Below, in pieces: positions 1 through 7,364 of a stretch of 20,070 nucleotides of DNA. Within the stretch, counting starts at the first letter, position 1. Each line of letters opens with the position of its first letter. Both the position numbers and the translations under genes were made by a program. This DNA comes from Candidatus Aerophobota bacterium (lineage in GTDB: Bacteria > Aerophobota > Aerophobia > Aerophobales > AE-B3A), in contig DAOVGK010000031.1 of assembly GCA_030672445.1 (NCBI GenBank), positions 1 through 20,070 of the forward strand, read 5' to 3'. Below the pieces are notes generated by a model. That model did not search any database, was not told the DNA's origin, and saw nothing but the letters and a program-made list of their open reading frames with translations.

Positions 1-30
1 TACCTTTCTAATCTCACTTGATAAAGACAT
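1..30 (-). CDS. 5' end of a gene leaving the window, possibly type I restriction DNA methylase
   Basis: An ATG at 30-28 on the minus strand opens a frame that reads MSLSSEIRKV and runs off the left edge. An AGAGGG ribosome binding site lies 7 nt upstream, and the start is 14 nt past the stop of the small HTH gene, so the two look cotranscribed. Only ten residues are visible. Inference: type I HsdM-like N-6 methylases often begin this way and often follow a short excisionase-type HTH protein, so a restriction-modification locus may continue to the left. Any other gene with a short Ser-rich N-terminus would fit as well. Confidence 0.4.
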   Translation of the reverse strand, partial: MSLSSEIRKV

Positions 31-44
31 GTTTTTTCCCTCTA

Positions 45-245
45 TCAACTCATTTTCTTTTCTTCCAATCTATTTCTTCTAAGACTTTCATCCTCCATCC
101 ACTTATCTATTAAATCTTTCTTAAATCGCCATTGTCCAGACAACTTAAATGCTGGTATTTCCTCCTTTTCAACTATTTTACATAAAGTATGTTTACTTAT
201 TTTTAGACACTTCGAAAACTCTTCAATGGTAAGGAGCTCTTCCAT
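45..245 (-). CDS. Small excisionase-family helix-turn-helix DNA-binding protein
   Basis: This 66-residue protein is nearly all one MerR/excisionase-type HTH. It has the typical LTIEEFSKCLKISKHTLCKI helix-turn-helix (residues 5-24), followed by the strand turn IPAFKLSGQWRFKKDLIDKW that forms the wing and second recognition element. An AGGGGA site precedes the ATG. It is third in the minus-strand operon, 42 nt after the nucleotidyltransferase gene. Family members act as excisionases, plasmid or phage regulators, or small regulators beside restriction-modification genes. No integrase is visible here, so a regulatory role next to the defence genes is more likely than excision. The target site is unknown. 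Confidence 0.8.
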   Translation of the reverse strand: MEELLTIEEFSKCLKISKHTLCKIVEKEEIPAFKLSGQWRFKKDLIDKWMEDESLRRNRLEEKKMS

Positions 246-287
246 TATCCCCTAAGGACACTGGAATGCTCCCCTTTGACCACTCAT

Positions 288-1145
288 CTAAACATCCAGG
301 TTCTTCAGCGTTTGATTTACGACCATAAATGAGCGCTGTCTCATCTCTTCTTTTTCTTTTTCATCTACGATAGCCATAAAATTAATCACCCATGAGGGCC
401 CTTCGGTCTTAGGAGATCGAAACCTATTTCTGATGGCATTTAGTCCTCTTTTGACAGTATCAATTTCTCTGTTGGGTCTTATCTCCTCAGCGACGGAAAC
501 GGGACCCTCTTTATAATAGTCACAAAGAGCATAGATGTCATAAGCATCTTTCTCACGATATCGTTCTCCAAAGGCAAATCCTTTAAGAGCAAAGAAACTT
601 GCCAAGCTAGCCATTTTGAAATCAAGTTTTGTTTTACCGTCTCCAGGTAGAATGCCGACAAGGGGAACTTTTTGATTTAACTCCAAGGCGATTTCCGCAC
701 CTTTTAGATTCCGTGCCCTCAAATCTGGTTGAATCTGTCGATGTCTATGAGTTCTCCCTTGACCTTTCGGTGACTGAGGGGTGAGAAAATCAATACCTAC
801 GGTATATTCTCTATTATCAATATCAGATCTCACAGTTCTCGCGAACTGATAGAGTATATCCTCTGATTGTTCATACTCTCTGTCTAGTAACATCCTGGCA
901 ATAGTCTCATATCCCGCTTCATCAATAACATCAGGATTAATTACCAGATCAATATCAATAGAACCAACATGAGTAAAATCAACTTCGTCTGGTTTATTTG
1001 CTTCCAAAAGAAAGTAAGGCACCCATCCCCCTATAACAACAATAAATTCCCGATAGCTTTTCAGGATGGTCATCAGTTCCAATAGCACTGATTTTGAAGC
1101 ACTGGTTATTGCCGAATGATACTCACTAATTATTCTCGCCGGCAT
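288..1145 (-). CDS. AbiEii-like nucleotidyltransferase (putative type IV toxin)
   Basis: This 285-residue protein has the nucleotidyltransferase fold of the AbiEii/MNT group. Visible are the GG pair (residues 39-40, in VVIGGW), the metal-binding pair D64-x-D66 in SIDIDLVI, a probable third acidic residue D119 in VGIDFL, and the family's KDAYDIYAL helix (199-207). AbiEii toxins transfer nucleotides to cellular RNA (tRNA in studied homologues) and arrest growth; relatives are used in phage defence. The start follows 17 nt after the AbiEi-like gene, as expected for an antitoxin-toxin operon. The 120-160 region (PKGQGRTHRHRQ) is unusually basic for the family and could contact RNA; that is inference. 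The protein could also be a non-toxic nucleotidyltransferase. Confidence 0.75.
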   Translation of the reverse strand: MPARIISEYHSAITSASKSVLLELMTILKSYREFIVVIGGWVPYFLLEANKPDEVDFTHVGSIDIDLVINPDVIDEAGYETIARMLLDREYEQSEDILYQFARTVRSDIDNREYTVGIDFLTPQSPKGQGRTHRHRQIQPDLRARNLKGAEIALELNQKVPLVGILPGDGKTKLDFKMASLASFFALKGFAFGERYREKDAYDIYALCDYYKEGPVSVAEEIRPNREIDTVKRGLNAIRNRFRSPKTEGPSWVINFMAIVDEKEKEEMRQRSFMVVNQTLKNLDV

Positions 1146-1162
1146 TAAAAACGAGCCTCTCT

Positions 1163-2221
1163 TTAAAAATTGATTCTTTGCTTTCTCAAAAACTCTGCTT
1201 GCTCTCTTCCTCTTGTTGGATAGCTGACAAGATCAATATAAAGCTGGGTATTACAGACAACGAACGCTTTATTAACCTCCTGCCTATTGTAGAATACCCC
1301 CTCATCGTAGGGCACCAGTAGATGTACTGTCCCCCCAGATTCAACCGGTTTAAGATTTAATTCCTTTTCCCATACTTTAGGTTTTCCCTTTATATAGAAA
1401 TGCACATCCTTAAAACGGACAAAAGGGGCAACTAAAGTCGCTCCACTATGCAGAGTAAGTGCATAATCAATACTCTTCTCCTTGGAAGTCTTGAATAGAT
1501 TTTTTTTGAACTCTTCAAACGTCCGTGAGAAGGAGAAATATGTCAGCATTCGATTGTTTTGGTAGTTATAGTTCTCGGCCCAGTAATCAAGCAGCTCTTT
1601 TGGCTTTAGGAGCGATATAGCTCCTCTTTTCTTGTGGATAAATGCCTTTTCCTTTAGTAGTTCAGTTACTACAAAGGCTGTTCGAATGTTCACTTGCGCC
1701 TCCTGGGAAAGGATGGCAAAGGTCCAGGTCCTCTCAGGATTTTCGAGTAAAACGCGAAGAATACGAGAAGACTTTGGAGAAAAGGGAGGCTTGGAAGCGG
1801 TTCTTTTCCTAACTTTTGAGATTGTCTTTCCTCTGGAAACTTTTTCAATAAGGACGGAGTTGAATCTCAAGAAGACATTTCCGGTAAGATCAATATATCC
1901 AATTCCTGCTTCCTTGCATACTTTTTGACCTTGTTCTGAAATATAAGGAACTATGACCACCGGATAATCCCCCTTCTTCACCTGGGGTGCCTGAGTAAGT
2001 TGACCGATAGCCTGGTAAAGATACCATGGTTCTCCTTTAGCTTTTATTTCGCACCGAAGCCATTTTGAAGACCGACCAACCTTAACCTTTATCCCTACAT
2101 CCCACAGTGCATTGCTATCGGCCGATTCCGTCTTCTCAATCTTTAGATCTGGTAGTATTTCAGCTAATTTCTGGAGCAATGAGTCAACTATTTCCTTTTC
2201 GCCAATGTTTGGATATTTCAT
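1163..2221 (-). CDS. AbiEi-family regulator/antitoxin with PD-(D/E)XK-like N-terminal domain
   Basis: This 352-residue protein is the first gene of the minus-strand operon. Residues about 36-120 look like a small restriction-endonuclease fold: D41 in LWDVGIKV, then E58-I-K60 in CEIKAKG, then the strand YPVVIVPY and the GIGYIDLTGNVFLRF segment seen in AbiEi relatives. Residues about 150-210 form a winged helix (SSRILRVLLENPERTWTFAI onward). The C-terminal half ends in the AbiEi signature TQLYIDLVSYPTRGREQAE. AbiEi proteins repress their own promoter and counteract AbiEii. The D/ExK residues are intact, so the N-terminus may have, or have had, nuclease activity; family knowledge supports only the antitoxin role. 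The ATG is preceded by GGAG about 10 nt upstream. Confidence 0.75.
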   Translation of the reverse strand: MKYPNIGEKEIVDSLLQKLAEILPDLKIEKTESADSNALWDVGIKVKVGRSSKWLRCEIKAKGEPWYLYQAIGQLTQAPQVKKGDYPVVIVPYISEQGQKVCKEAGIGYIDLTGNVFLRFNSVLIEKVSRGKTISKVRKRTASKPPFSPKSSRILRVLLENPERTWTFAILSQEAQVNIRTAFVVTELLKEKAFIHKKRGAISLLKPKELLDYWAENYNYQNNRMLTYFSFSRTFEEFKKNLFKTSKEKSIDYALTLHSGATLVAPFVRFKDVHFYIKGKPKVWEKELNLKPVESGGTVHLLVPYDEGVFYNRQEVNKAFVVCNTQLYIDLVSYPTRGREQAEFLRKQRINF

Positions 2222-2241
2222 TATTTTTTACTCCATGAGCA

Positions 2242-2288
2242 GTTTTACTCTTTGGTAAAAGTATATAATATAGTAAAAGTTTTGTCAA
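2242..2288 (-). promoter_or_regulatory. Promoter and probable autoregulatory operator of the AbiE-like operon
   Basis: On the minus strand TTGACA (2288-2283) is followed after exactly 17 nt by TATACT (2265-2260), close to the sigma70 consensus. The heptamer CTTTTAC occurs at 2279-2273 inside the spacer and again at 2261-2255 over the -10 region. Its near-complement GTAAAAC lies at 2248-2242. The last two form an inverted repeat with a 6-nt centre around the expected start of transcription. AbiEi antitoxins are known to repress their own promoters through repeats, which fits this layout. Binding is inferred. Confidence 0.75.
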
Positions 2289-2351
2289 GGATGTTGCTTT
2301 CTTGCTTCTCCTATATGTCTGCATGTATAGCTTCCGGCAGCATTTTTTCGT

Positions 2352-2615
2352 GAAAGAATTGTGGGTGCAGTTTCTGCCTTTTGAAATACAAGAGGTGAAA
2401 AAATCATAATTGGTAGTCTTATAAATGGAATGATCAGCGAGATGATTATTAATATAGCAGGAGAAGGTGGATATGGTATAAATTTGAACATTGGCGACGC
2501 GTCGATGAAGCGTTGGATTGCAGGAAGAAAGAATACCCAGAGATACATTGAGCAGTTAGCGAATGCTTTTTCAATTATTGAAAATAGATCTTCAGTAACA
2601 CGAGGTTATTTTTGA
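2352..2615 (+). pseudogene. Possible decayed coding remnant in the 2289-2744 gap
   Basis: The 456-nt stretch 2289-2744 has no intact gene. On the plus strand a frame reading ERIVGAVSAF, one TGA at 2382, then NTRGEKIIIGSLINGMISEM and on to a TAA at 2613 looks protein-like across the stop and could be a fragment with one nonsense change. I do not recognise a family. On the minus strand a second open stretch, about 2763 to 2629, starts inside the 3' end of the DUF362 gene in another frame and includes FLRQFVVANYNRRLCLGF; it is also unidentified. Both have no ribosome binding site. Either could be chance. Confidence 0.25.
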
Positions 2616-2744
2616 TAAATTCAGAGATTTACTTGTTATCGACATTGACCAGTTCGGAAAAACCGAGTAAGACTCGAACCAAGACAACGTCATTGGTAAA
2701 TCCTAAACAGAGTCTTCGATTATAGTTTGCAACAACAAATTGTC

Positions 2745-3854
2745 TTAAGAAATTATCTCCAGCTCGTATTGTAAATTTCCGAGGCCGGCCTCCTCACAGA
2801 GTTTCCAGTATCTGGAGGTATCTACATCGGGATAGACGGACTCAATTTTATTTTGTCCTGCCTTTATGCCCTTTCTTTCTAGTTCGGATCCAGGATAAGG
2901 AGCAGCCTGCATGACTAGATCAAAGCTTGCCTTGTCACAGGCGATAACATCCTGAGAGGCAAGGATGCCGATGTCGGGAACCACGGGTAATTTACTTTTC
3001 CCAGGACAGTCACAATGAGGGGTAATATCGAAGCCAAAGTTGATAAATCCCACTTTTTCTTTAAAGACAGAAGCTACCCCTTTAAAGCCATCCATCAATC
3101 CTCTCTGTACGTCTAAGGCAAAAACCGAGGCCCAGGGAACCGTTATGGCTCCAGATGGACAAACAGCAATACATTCTCCACATCCTATACATTTCTCCGC
3201 CTGGTAGTGAATTTGGCTGTTCTTTTGGTAAAAAGCCTCGCCAGGGCAGATCTTAACACACCTTAGACACTGAGTACATTTTTCTTCATTATAACTGGGC
3301 TTTGCCTCTGATGAGTGCATGGCCAGCTTGGTTTCCTTTGTGGCACAGCCCATAGCTACATTTTTTAGAGAGCCAGCCAGACCTGCATCTGGATGAAAAG
3401 TAATGTGGGCCAGAGAAATCAAAAAATCTGCCTCATAAATAGACTGAGCAATTTTTACTCTTTTAAATTTATAAAATGACTCAAGCTCAACCCATTGTCC
3501 ATTAGTTCCATGTAGTCCATCGGCGATGAGGATGGGACAGCCCATGGTCTCACGAGTAAAGCCATTCTTGGCCGCGGTCTCTAAATAGTCAAATAAATTG
3601 TGTCGCGCTCGCTTATAAAGAGTGGTGGTATCGGTTAAAAAGGGCCTGCCCCCTGCTTCTTTCACTAACTCTACCACTTTTCTGGCAAGAATAGGGTGGA
3701 GGTAGCGGGTATTACCTAACTCACCAAAGTGTAATTTTATGGCTACAATATCATCATCCTTTATCTCATTTCTAATTCCACTTCGAGTAAATAACCTATC
3801 TATCTTAGGCCAAGGCTCGTCAGGTAAAATGCGGAAAACCTTGCTTTTCTGCAT
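2745..3854 (-). CDS. DUF362 domain protein with two 4Fe-4S ferredoxin clusters
   Basis: This 369-residue cytoplasmic protein starts with a DUF362 domain (residues about 1-185), followed by a bacterial two-cluster ferredoxin domain. The cluster ligands are C193, C196, C199, C203 (CTQCLRCVKICP) and C222, C225, C228, C232 (CIGCGECIAVCP). DUF362 resumes after the ferredoxin insert, with a conserved-looking CDCPGKSKLPVVPDIG stretch. The family's exact reaction is not settled; members occur widely in anaerobes and are often annotated as uncharacterised iron-sulfur proteins. An AAGGAG site lies 7 nt before the ATG. It is transcribed divergently from folE, which may point to a shared link with one-carbon or redox metabolism, but nothing in the sequence proves it. 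Confidence 0.85.
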   Translation of the reverse strand: MQKSKVFRILPDEPWPKIDRLFTRSGIRNEIKDDDIVAIKLHFGELGNTRYLHPILARKVVELVKEAGGRPFLTDTTTLYKRARHNLFDYLETAAKNGFTRETMGCPILIADGLHGTNGQWVELESFYKFKRVKIAQSIYEADFLISLAHITFHPDAGLAGSLKNVAMGCATKETKLAMHSSEAKPSYNEEKCTQCLRCVKICPGEAFYQKNSQIHYQAEKCIGCGECIAVCPSGAITVPWASVFALDVQRGLMDGFKGVASVFKEKVGFINFGFDITPHCDCPGKSKLPVVPDIGILASQDVIACDKASFDLVMQAAPYPGSELERKGIKAGQNKIESVYPDVDTSRYWKLCEEAGLGNLQYELEIIS

Positions 3855-3884
3855 AGCTCACTCCTTCAATCGTAGGTTACCCGT

Positions 3885-3912
3885 AATATATCAAACCTCT
3901 TGGGGGCGTCAA
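3885..3912 (-). promoter_or_regulatory. Promoter of the DUF362/ferredoxin gene
   Basis: On the minus strand TTGACG (3912-3907) and TATATT (3890-3885) are separated by 16 nt. Each hexamer is one base from consensus. The -10 lies about 30 nt before the ATG, leaving a short leader that holds the AAGGAG site. It points away from the folE promoter. Confidence 0.6.
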
Positions 3913-3977
3913 CAAATCGGCGCAAAGCCTATTTTTCCTTAGAAGCGCTGACTTTCAGGAACTTTTGAAGGAGGAAT

Positions 3978-4005
3978 TTGACAACTTCAAAGGGGCTAAT
4001 ATAAT
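3978..4005 (+). promoter_or_regulatory. Consensus promoter of the folE-fhs-folD operon
   Basis: TTGACA (3978-3983) and TATAAT (4000-4005) are both perfect sigma70-type hexamers, with a 16-nt spacer. Transcription should start near 4012, about 30 nt before the folE ATG. No operator, riboswitch or attenuator is apparent in this short leader, so strong constitutive expression is the simplest reading. Confidence 0.75.
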
Positions 4006-4043
4006 AGTTGGGATTTGGGAAAAAATTCACAATCGAGGTAAGC

Positions 4044-4610
4044 ATGGATAAAGATAAAATTAAAAAAGCGGTAAGACTATTTCTGGAGGGAATAGGAGAG
4101 GATCCTGATCGGTCCGCCATAAAGGATACCCCGGCAAGAGTAGCCAGAATGTGTGAAGACATCTTTGCCGGAATTGGGGAAGATCCTAAAAAATTTTTAA
4201 CCATCCTCAAAGGAGAAAAACATGATGAAATCATACTTTTAAGGGATGTTCCCCTGTATTCTGTCTGTGAGCATCACCTTCTACCTTTCCTGGGCAAGGC
4301 CCACATTGCTTATATACCCAAAGGAGGAAGAGTGACCGGGCTAAGCAAATTAGCCCGGGCGGTTGATCTTCTCAGTAAAAGGCTACAGGTCCAGGAAAGG
4401 CTGACCACTCAGATAGCTGATGTGGTGAATGAAACCCTCGAGCCCAGAGGAGTTCTGGTAATGATAGAGGCCGAGCATCTTTGTATGTCCATAAGAGGAG
4501 TAAAGAAACCTGGAGCGACCACCGTCACCTCGGTGGTGAGAGGAATATTCAGGGAGAATCCAGCCACCCGAGCCGAAGCAATAAGCTTCATAAAGGGACA
4601 AAAAAAATAG
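4044..4610 (+). CDS. folE: GTP cyclohydrolase I
   Basis: FolE converts GTP to 7,8-dihydroneopterin triphosphate, the first step of folate synthesis, in the cytoplasm. The 188-residue protein has the full family signature. Zinc ligands are C75 and H78 in [18 protein letters not shown], and C147 in [12 protein letters not shown], where H145 matches the catalytic histidine. [20 protein letters not shown] (99-118) forms the conserved substrate-pocket segment. The frame is open 36 nt further upstream, but the ATG at 4044 is chosen because a GAGGT site sits 4 nt before it and family members start at this point. It is first in an operon with fhs (16-nt gap) and folD. Its presence beside two tetrahydrofolate enzymes suggests co-supply of cofactor and C1 enzymes. 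Confidence 0.95.
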   Translation: MDKDKIKKAVRLFLEGIGEDPDRSAIKDTPARVARMCEDIFAGIGEDPKKFLTILKGEKHDEIILLRDVPLYSVCEHHLLPFLGKAHIAYIPKGGRVTGLSKLARAVDLLSKRLQVQERLTTQIADVVNETLEPRGVLVMIEAEHLCMSIRGVKKPGATTVTSVVRGIFRENPATRAEAISFIKGQKK

Positions 4611-4626
4611 AAAAGGAGGATTGCCT

Positions 4627-6330
4627 ATGTTATCGGATCTAGAAATTGCCCAAAGAACAAAGATGAAGCCGATTGTAGAAATTGCCGAAGAATTGGGTCT
4701 TAAAGAGGAGGAAATTGAGCTTTATGGAGGGTACATGGCTAAGATCTCTCTTGATGTATTGGAGAGGTTGAAGGACAAGCCCAATGGTAAATTCATTACC
4801 GTTACGGCTATCACTCCTACCCCTTTAGGAGAAGGAAAAACAGTAGTTGCTTGTGGATTGGGCCAGGCCCTGGCCAAGATAGGAAAAAAGGTGTGTAATG
4901 CCTTCCGTGAGCCCTCAAAGGGCCCTACTTTTGGGATCAAAGGAGGGGCATGTGGTGGAGGGTATTCTCAATTCCTCCCTATGGAAAATATCAATCTTCA
5001 TTTTACCGGGGATATCCATGCCGTAGATACGGCCCATAATCTCTTAGCGGCTCGCATAGATGAAAGTATCCTCCACAGTAATCGCTTAAATATCGATCCT
5101 CATAATGTTACCTGGAGGTATTGTGTTGACCTAAATTCCCGTGCATTAAGGAGTATCGTGGTAGGACTGGGAGGTCGAGCCAATGGTTGCCCCCGAGAAA
5201 CCGGCTATGACATTACCGTAGCTACCGAGACCATGGCTATTCTTGCCTTGACTGCAGGGCTTCATGACTTAAGAAAGAGATTAGGCAGAGTAGTTATTGG
5301 CTATACCTATGATGACAAGCCGGTGACGGCTGAAGACCTTCAAATGGCCGGGGCTATGACAGTCCTGATGAAGGATGCTATCAAGCCAAATCTGGTGCAA
5401 ACTACAGAAAATACTCCTGCCATCTGCCATGCTGGTCCTTTTGCCAATGTGGCACATGGAAATAACTCAGCCTTAGCTGACATGGTAGCCTTAAAGCTTG
5501 CCGATTACGTAGTGACTGAGAGCGGCTTTGGAGCCGATTGCGGTTTTGAAAAAATTGTCGACGTTACCTGCCGTCAGAGTGGATTAAAGCTGAATGCTGC
5601 GGTAATTGTGGCCTCTATCAGGGCACTAAAGATGCATGGGGGGGCTTTTATACTTCGGCCCGGACAAAAATATGAGACGATAAAGAAGTTTGCCGAGACT
5701 GAGAATATGCAGGCTCTAGAAAAGGGCTGCCAGAACCTGGCCAAAAATATAGAGATTGTAAAAACCTTTGGCATTCCTGCCGTAGTGGCTATAAATAGAT
5801 TTACCTCGGATACCTCCGCTGAAATAGAGCTGGTACGCAAAAAGGCACTAGAAGCCGGTGCAGATGATGCAGTTCCGGTTGATGTTTGGGCCAAAGGTGG
5901 AGATGGAGGCATTGAACTAGCTGAGGCAGTTATAGCCGCCTGTGAAAAGCCCAATAATTTCCATTTTCTTTATCCTGATGATATATCCATCAAAGAAAAG
6001 ATCGGAACTATAGCTACCAAAATCTACGGAGCTGATGGGGTAGATTATGCTCCTCTGGCTAATCAGAGGATCAAGCTCTATACCGGTCTTGGATATGACA
6101 AGCTCTGCATCAACATGGCTAAGACCCATCTTTCCCTTTCTCATAATCCCGAGTGGAAGGGGGTACCCAAGAATTATAATCTGGCGGTTAGAGATATTAG
6201 GGCCTCGGTGGGAGCTGGCTTTCTCTATCCTCTCTGTGGTCTCTTTCCTACTATGCCCGGACTTCCCTCTCGGCCGGCCGCTGTTGATGTGGATATTGAT
6301 GAGGCCGGAAATACCGTGGGATTATTTTAA
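4627..6330 (+). CDS. fhs: Formate-tetrahydrofolate ligase
   Basis: The enzyme joins formate to tetrahydrofolate with ATP, giving 10-formyl-THF. It is the entry step of the methyl branch of the Wood-Ljungdahl pathway and also feeds purine and formyl-Met synthesis. At 567 residues it is slightly longer than the usual 555-560. The nucleotide-binding loop is TPTPLGEGKT (63-72), followed by the hallmark FREPSKGPTFGIKGGACGGG and FTGDIHAVDTAHNLLAARID segments; MPGLPSRPAA lies near the C-terminus. A TTG in frame at 4621 lies inside the ribosome binding region. ATG 4627 is preferred, with AAAAGGAGGA ending 6 nt upstream. The gene alone does not prove acetogenesis; no other Wood-Ljungdahl carbonyl-branch gene is in the window. 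Confidence 0.96.
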   Translation: MLSDLEIAQRTKMKPIVEIAEELGLKEEEIELYGGYMAKISLDVLERLKDKPNGKFITVTAITPTPLGEGKTVVACGLGQALAKIGKKVCNAFREPSKGPTFGIKGGACGGGYSQFLPMENINLHFTGDIHAVDTAHNLLAARIDESILHSNRLNIDPHNVTWRYCVDLNSRALRSIVVGLGGRANGCPRETGYDITVATETMAILALTAGLHDLRKRLGRVVIGYTYDDKPVTAEDLQMAGAMTVLMKDAIKPNLVQTTENTPAICHAGPFANVAHGNNSALADMVALKLADYVVTESGFGADCGFEKIVDVTCRQSGLKLNAAVIVASIRALKMHGGAFILRPGQKYETIKKFAETENMQALEKGCQNLAKNIEIVKTFGIPAVVAINRFTSDTSAEIELVRKKALEAGADDAVPVDVWAKGGDGGIELAEAVIAACEKPNNFHFLYPDDISIKEKIGTIATKIYGADGVDYAPLANQRIKLYTGLGYDKLCINMAKTHLSLSHNPEWKGVPKNYNLAVRDIRASVGAGFLYPLCGLFPTMPGLPSRPAAVDVDIDEAGNTVGLF

Positions 6331-6346
6331 CCTTAAGGAGGCTAAG

Positions 6347-7204
6347 ATGGCCGCGACTCTTATAGATGGAAAAAAAATTGCTGGTGAAATAAAGGAAAAA
6401 TTGGCCCAAGAAATTAAGATGCTCAAGGAAAAAGGTGTTAGTCCTTGCCTATCCTCGATTCAAGTAGGAGAAGATCCGGGAACCAAAGTTTATGTTCGTT
6501 CCCAGAAAAAGTCCTGTGAGAAAATAGGGATTGAGTATAACCTGCACCAGTTTAAAGAGGATATTTCCCAGAAGGAGCTTGAGGATTTCATTAACCACCT
6601 CAACGAGGACAAAAAGGTGAGTGGGATAATCTTGCAGATGCCTCTACCTTCCCATATTGACGGACGAGGACTGCAAAGGATGATCAACCCCCAAAAAGAT
6701 GCCGAAGGAATATCTCCGGCTAACATGGGAATGGTAGTCTATGCCAGACCAACCCTGGGACCTTGCACCGCTATGGCTGTAATGGAGTTAATCAAGTCAA
6801 CCGGAGTAAAGTTCTACGGTAAAGAGGCTGTCATGGTGGGACATAGCGATATTGTAGGTAAACCGACCGCTCTTCTTTTGTTGGATAAATTTGTCACCAC
6901 CAGTGTCTGTCATATCGCTACGGGAGAAAGGGGGACTCTCCCTGAATATGTCAGAAAGGCCGAGATCCTTATTGTAGCCGTGGGAAAAGCTAACTTAATT
7001 AAAGGGGAATGGGTGAAGGAAGGAGCCATAGTTATTGATGTGGGGATCAATAGAGTGGAAGGAAAAATTGTGGGAGATGTTGAATTTGAGGTAGCTAAAG
7101 AAAGGGCCTCCTTTATAACCCCGGTTCCGGGAGGAGTTGGCCCCGTGACCACCGCTATGCTTCTCAAAAATACAGTAGAAGCGGCAAAGCTACAAACAAA
7201 GTAA
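6347..7204 (+). CDS. folD: FolD: methylene-THF dehydrogenase (cyclohydrolase activity doubtful)
   Basis: FolD normally oxidises methylene-THF with NAD(P) and hydrolyses methenyl-THF to 10-formyl-THF. This 285-residue protein has both domains. The catalytic N-terminal domain includes Q97 in ILQMPLPSH. The Rossmann domain includes VMVGHSDIVGKPTALLLL, and the C-terminal TPVPGGVGPVTTAMLL is intact. Two active-site positions differ from the usual sequence. The YxxxK lysine is Gln53 (YVRSQ, codon CAG at 6503-6505), and the KDVDG motif reads KDAEG (D118-A-E120). In the human enzyme the equivalent Lys-to-Gln change abolishes cyclohydrolase but not dehydrogenase activity. The ATG at 6347 follows AAGGAGG by 5 nt, 16 nt after the fhs stop. 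The frame extends upstream inside fhs, but that part is a shadow. Confidence 0.93.
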   Translation: MAATLIDGKKIAGEIKEKLAQEIKMLKEKGVSPCLSSIQVGEDPGTKVYVRSQKKSCEKIGIEYNLHQFKEDISQKELEDFINHLNEDKKVSGIILQMPLPSHIDGRGLQRMINPQKDAEGISPANMGMVVYARPTLGPCTAMAVMELIKSTGVKFYGKEAVMVGHSDIVGKPTALLLLDKFVTTSVCHIATGERGTLPEYVRKAEILIVAVGKANLIKGEWVKEGAIVIDVGINRVEGKIVGDVEFEVAKERASFITPVPGGVGPVTTAMLLKNTVEAAKLQTK

Positions 7205-7212
7205 GCTCGTAA

Positions 7213-7364
7213 ATATTCAGTGAAGGACGTTCCATGTTGTTGACTGCAAAGAGCAGAGCGGGTAGCCGCACCCTTTAGGGTGCGCATAAACGCAGGCTGA
7301 AGCCTGCGGCTACCGGCGACTACCGAGATGGCTTCGCTTCGCAATGGCGGGGTTCACTGAGTAT
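7213..7364. repeat. 152-bp palindromic, MITE-like element between folD and holA
   Basis: The ends 7213-7224 and 7353-7364 are 12-bp inverted repeats with one mismatch (ATATTCAGTGAA against TTCACTGAGTAT). Inside, GGTAGCCGC (7261-7269) pairs with GCGGCTACC (7306-7314). That arm encloses two perfect hairpins, GCACCC-TTTA-GGGTGC (7268-7283) and CGCAGGCT-GA-AGCCTGCG (7291-7308). A further imperfect palindrome-like stretch (GGCTTCGCTTCGC) follows. It fills the gap between two convergent genes and ends at the holA stop, so it may also act as a bidirectional terminator. The hairpins lack a clear T-tract. No transposase is encoded; other copies should exist elsewhere in the genome if it is mobile. Confidence 0.75.

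Noticed and set aside
2285..2548. 87-codon minus-strand frame in the intergenic gap
   Set aside because: It overlaps the operon promoter, and its hydrophobic composition reflects the opposite strand; no start site is seen.
2640..2700. tRNA-like T-arm (GGTTCGAGTC on the minus strand)
   Set aside because: The flanking bases do not pair into a 5-bp T stem, and no D or anticodon arm is present.
6047..6346. Upstream extension of the folD frame inside fhs
   Set aside because: It overlaps clearly coding fhs in another frame; folD has a strong ribosome binding site and family start at 6347.
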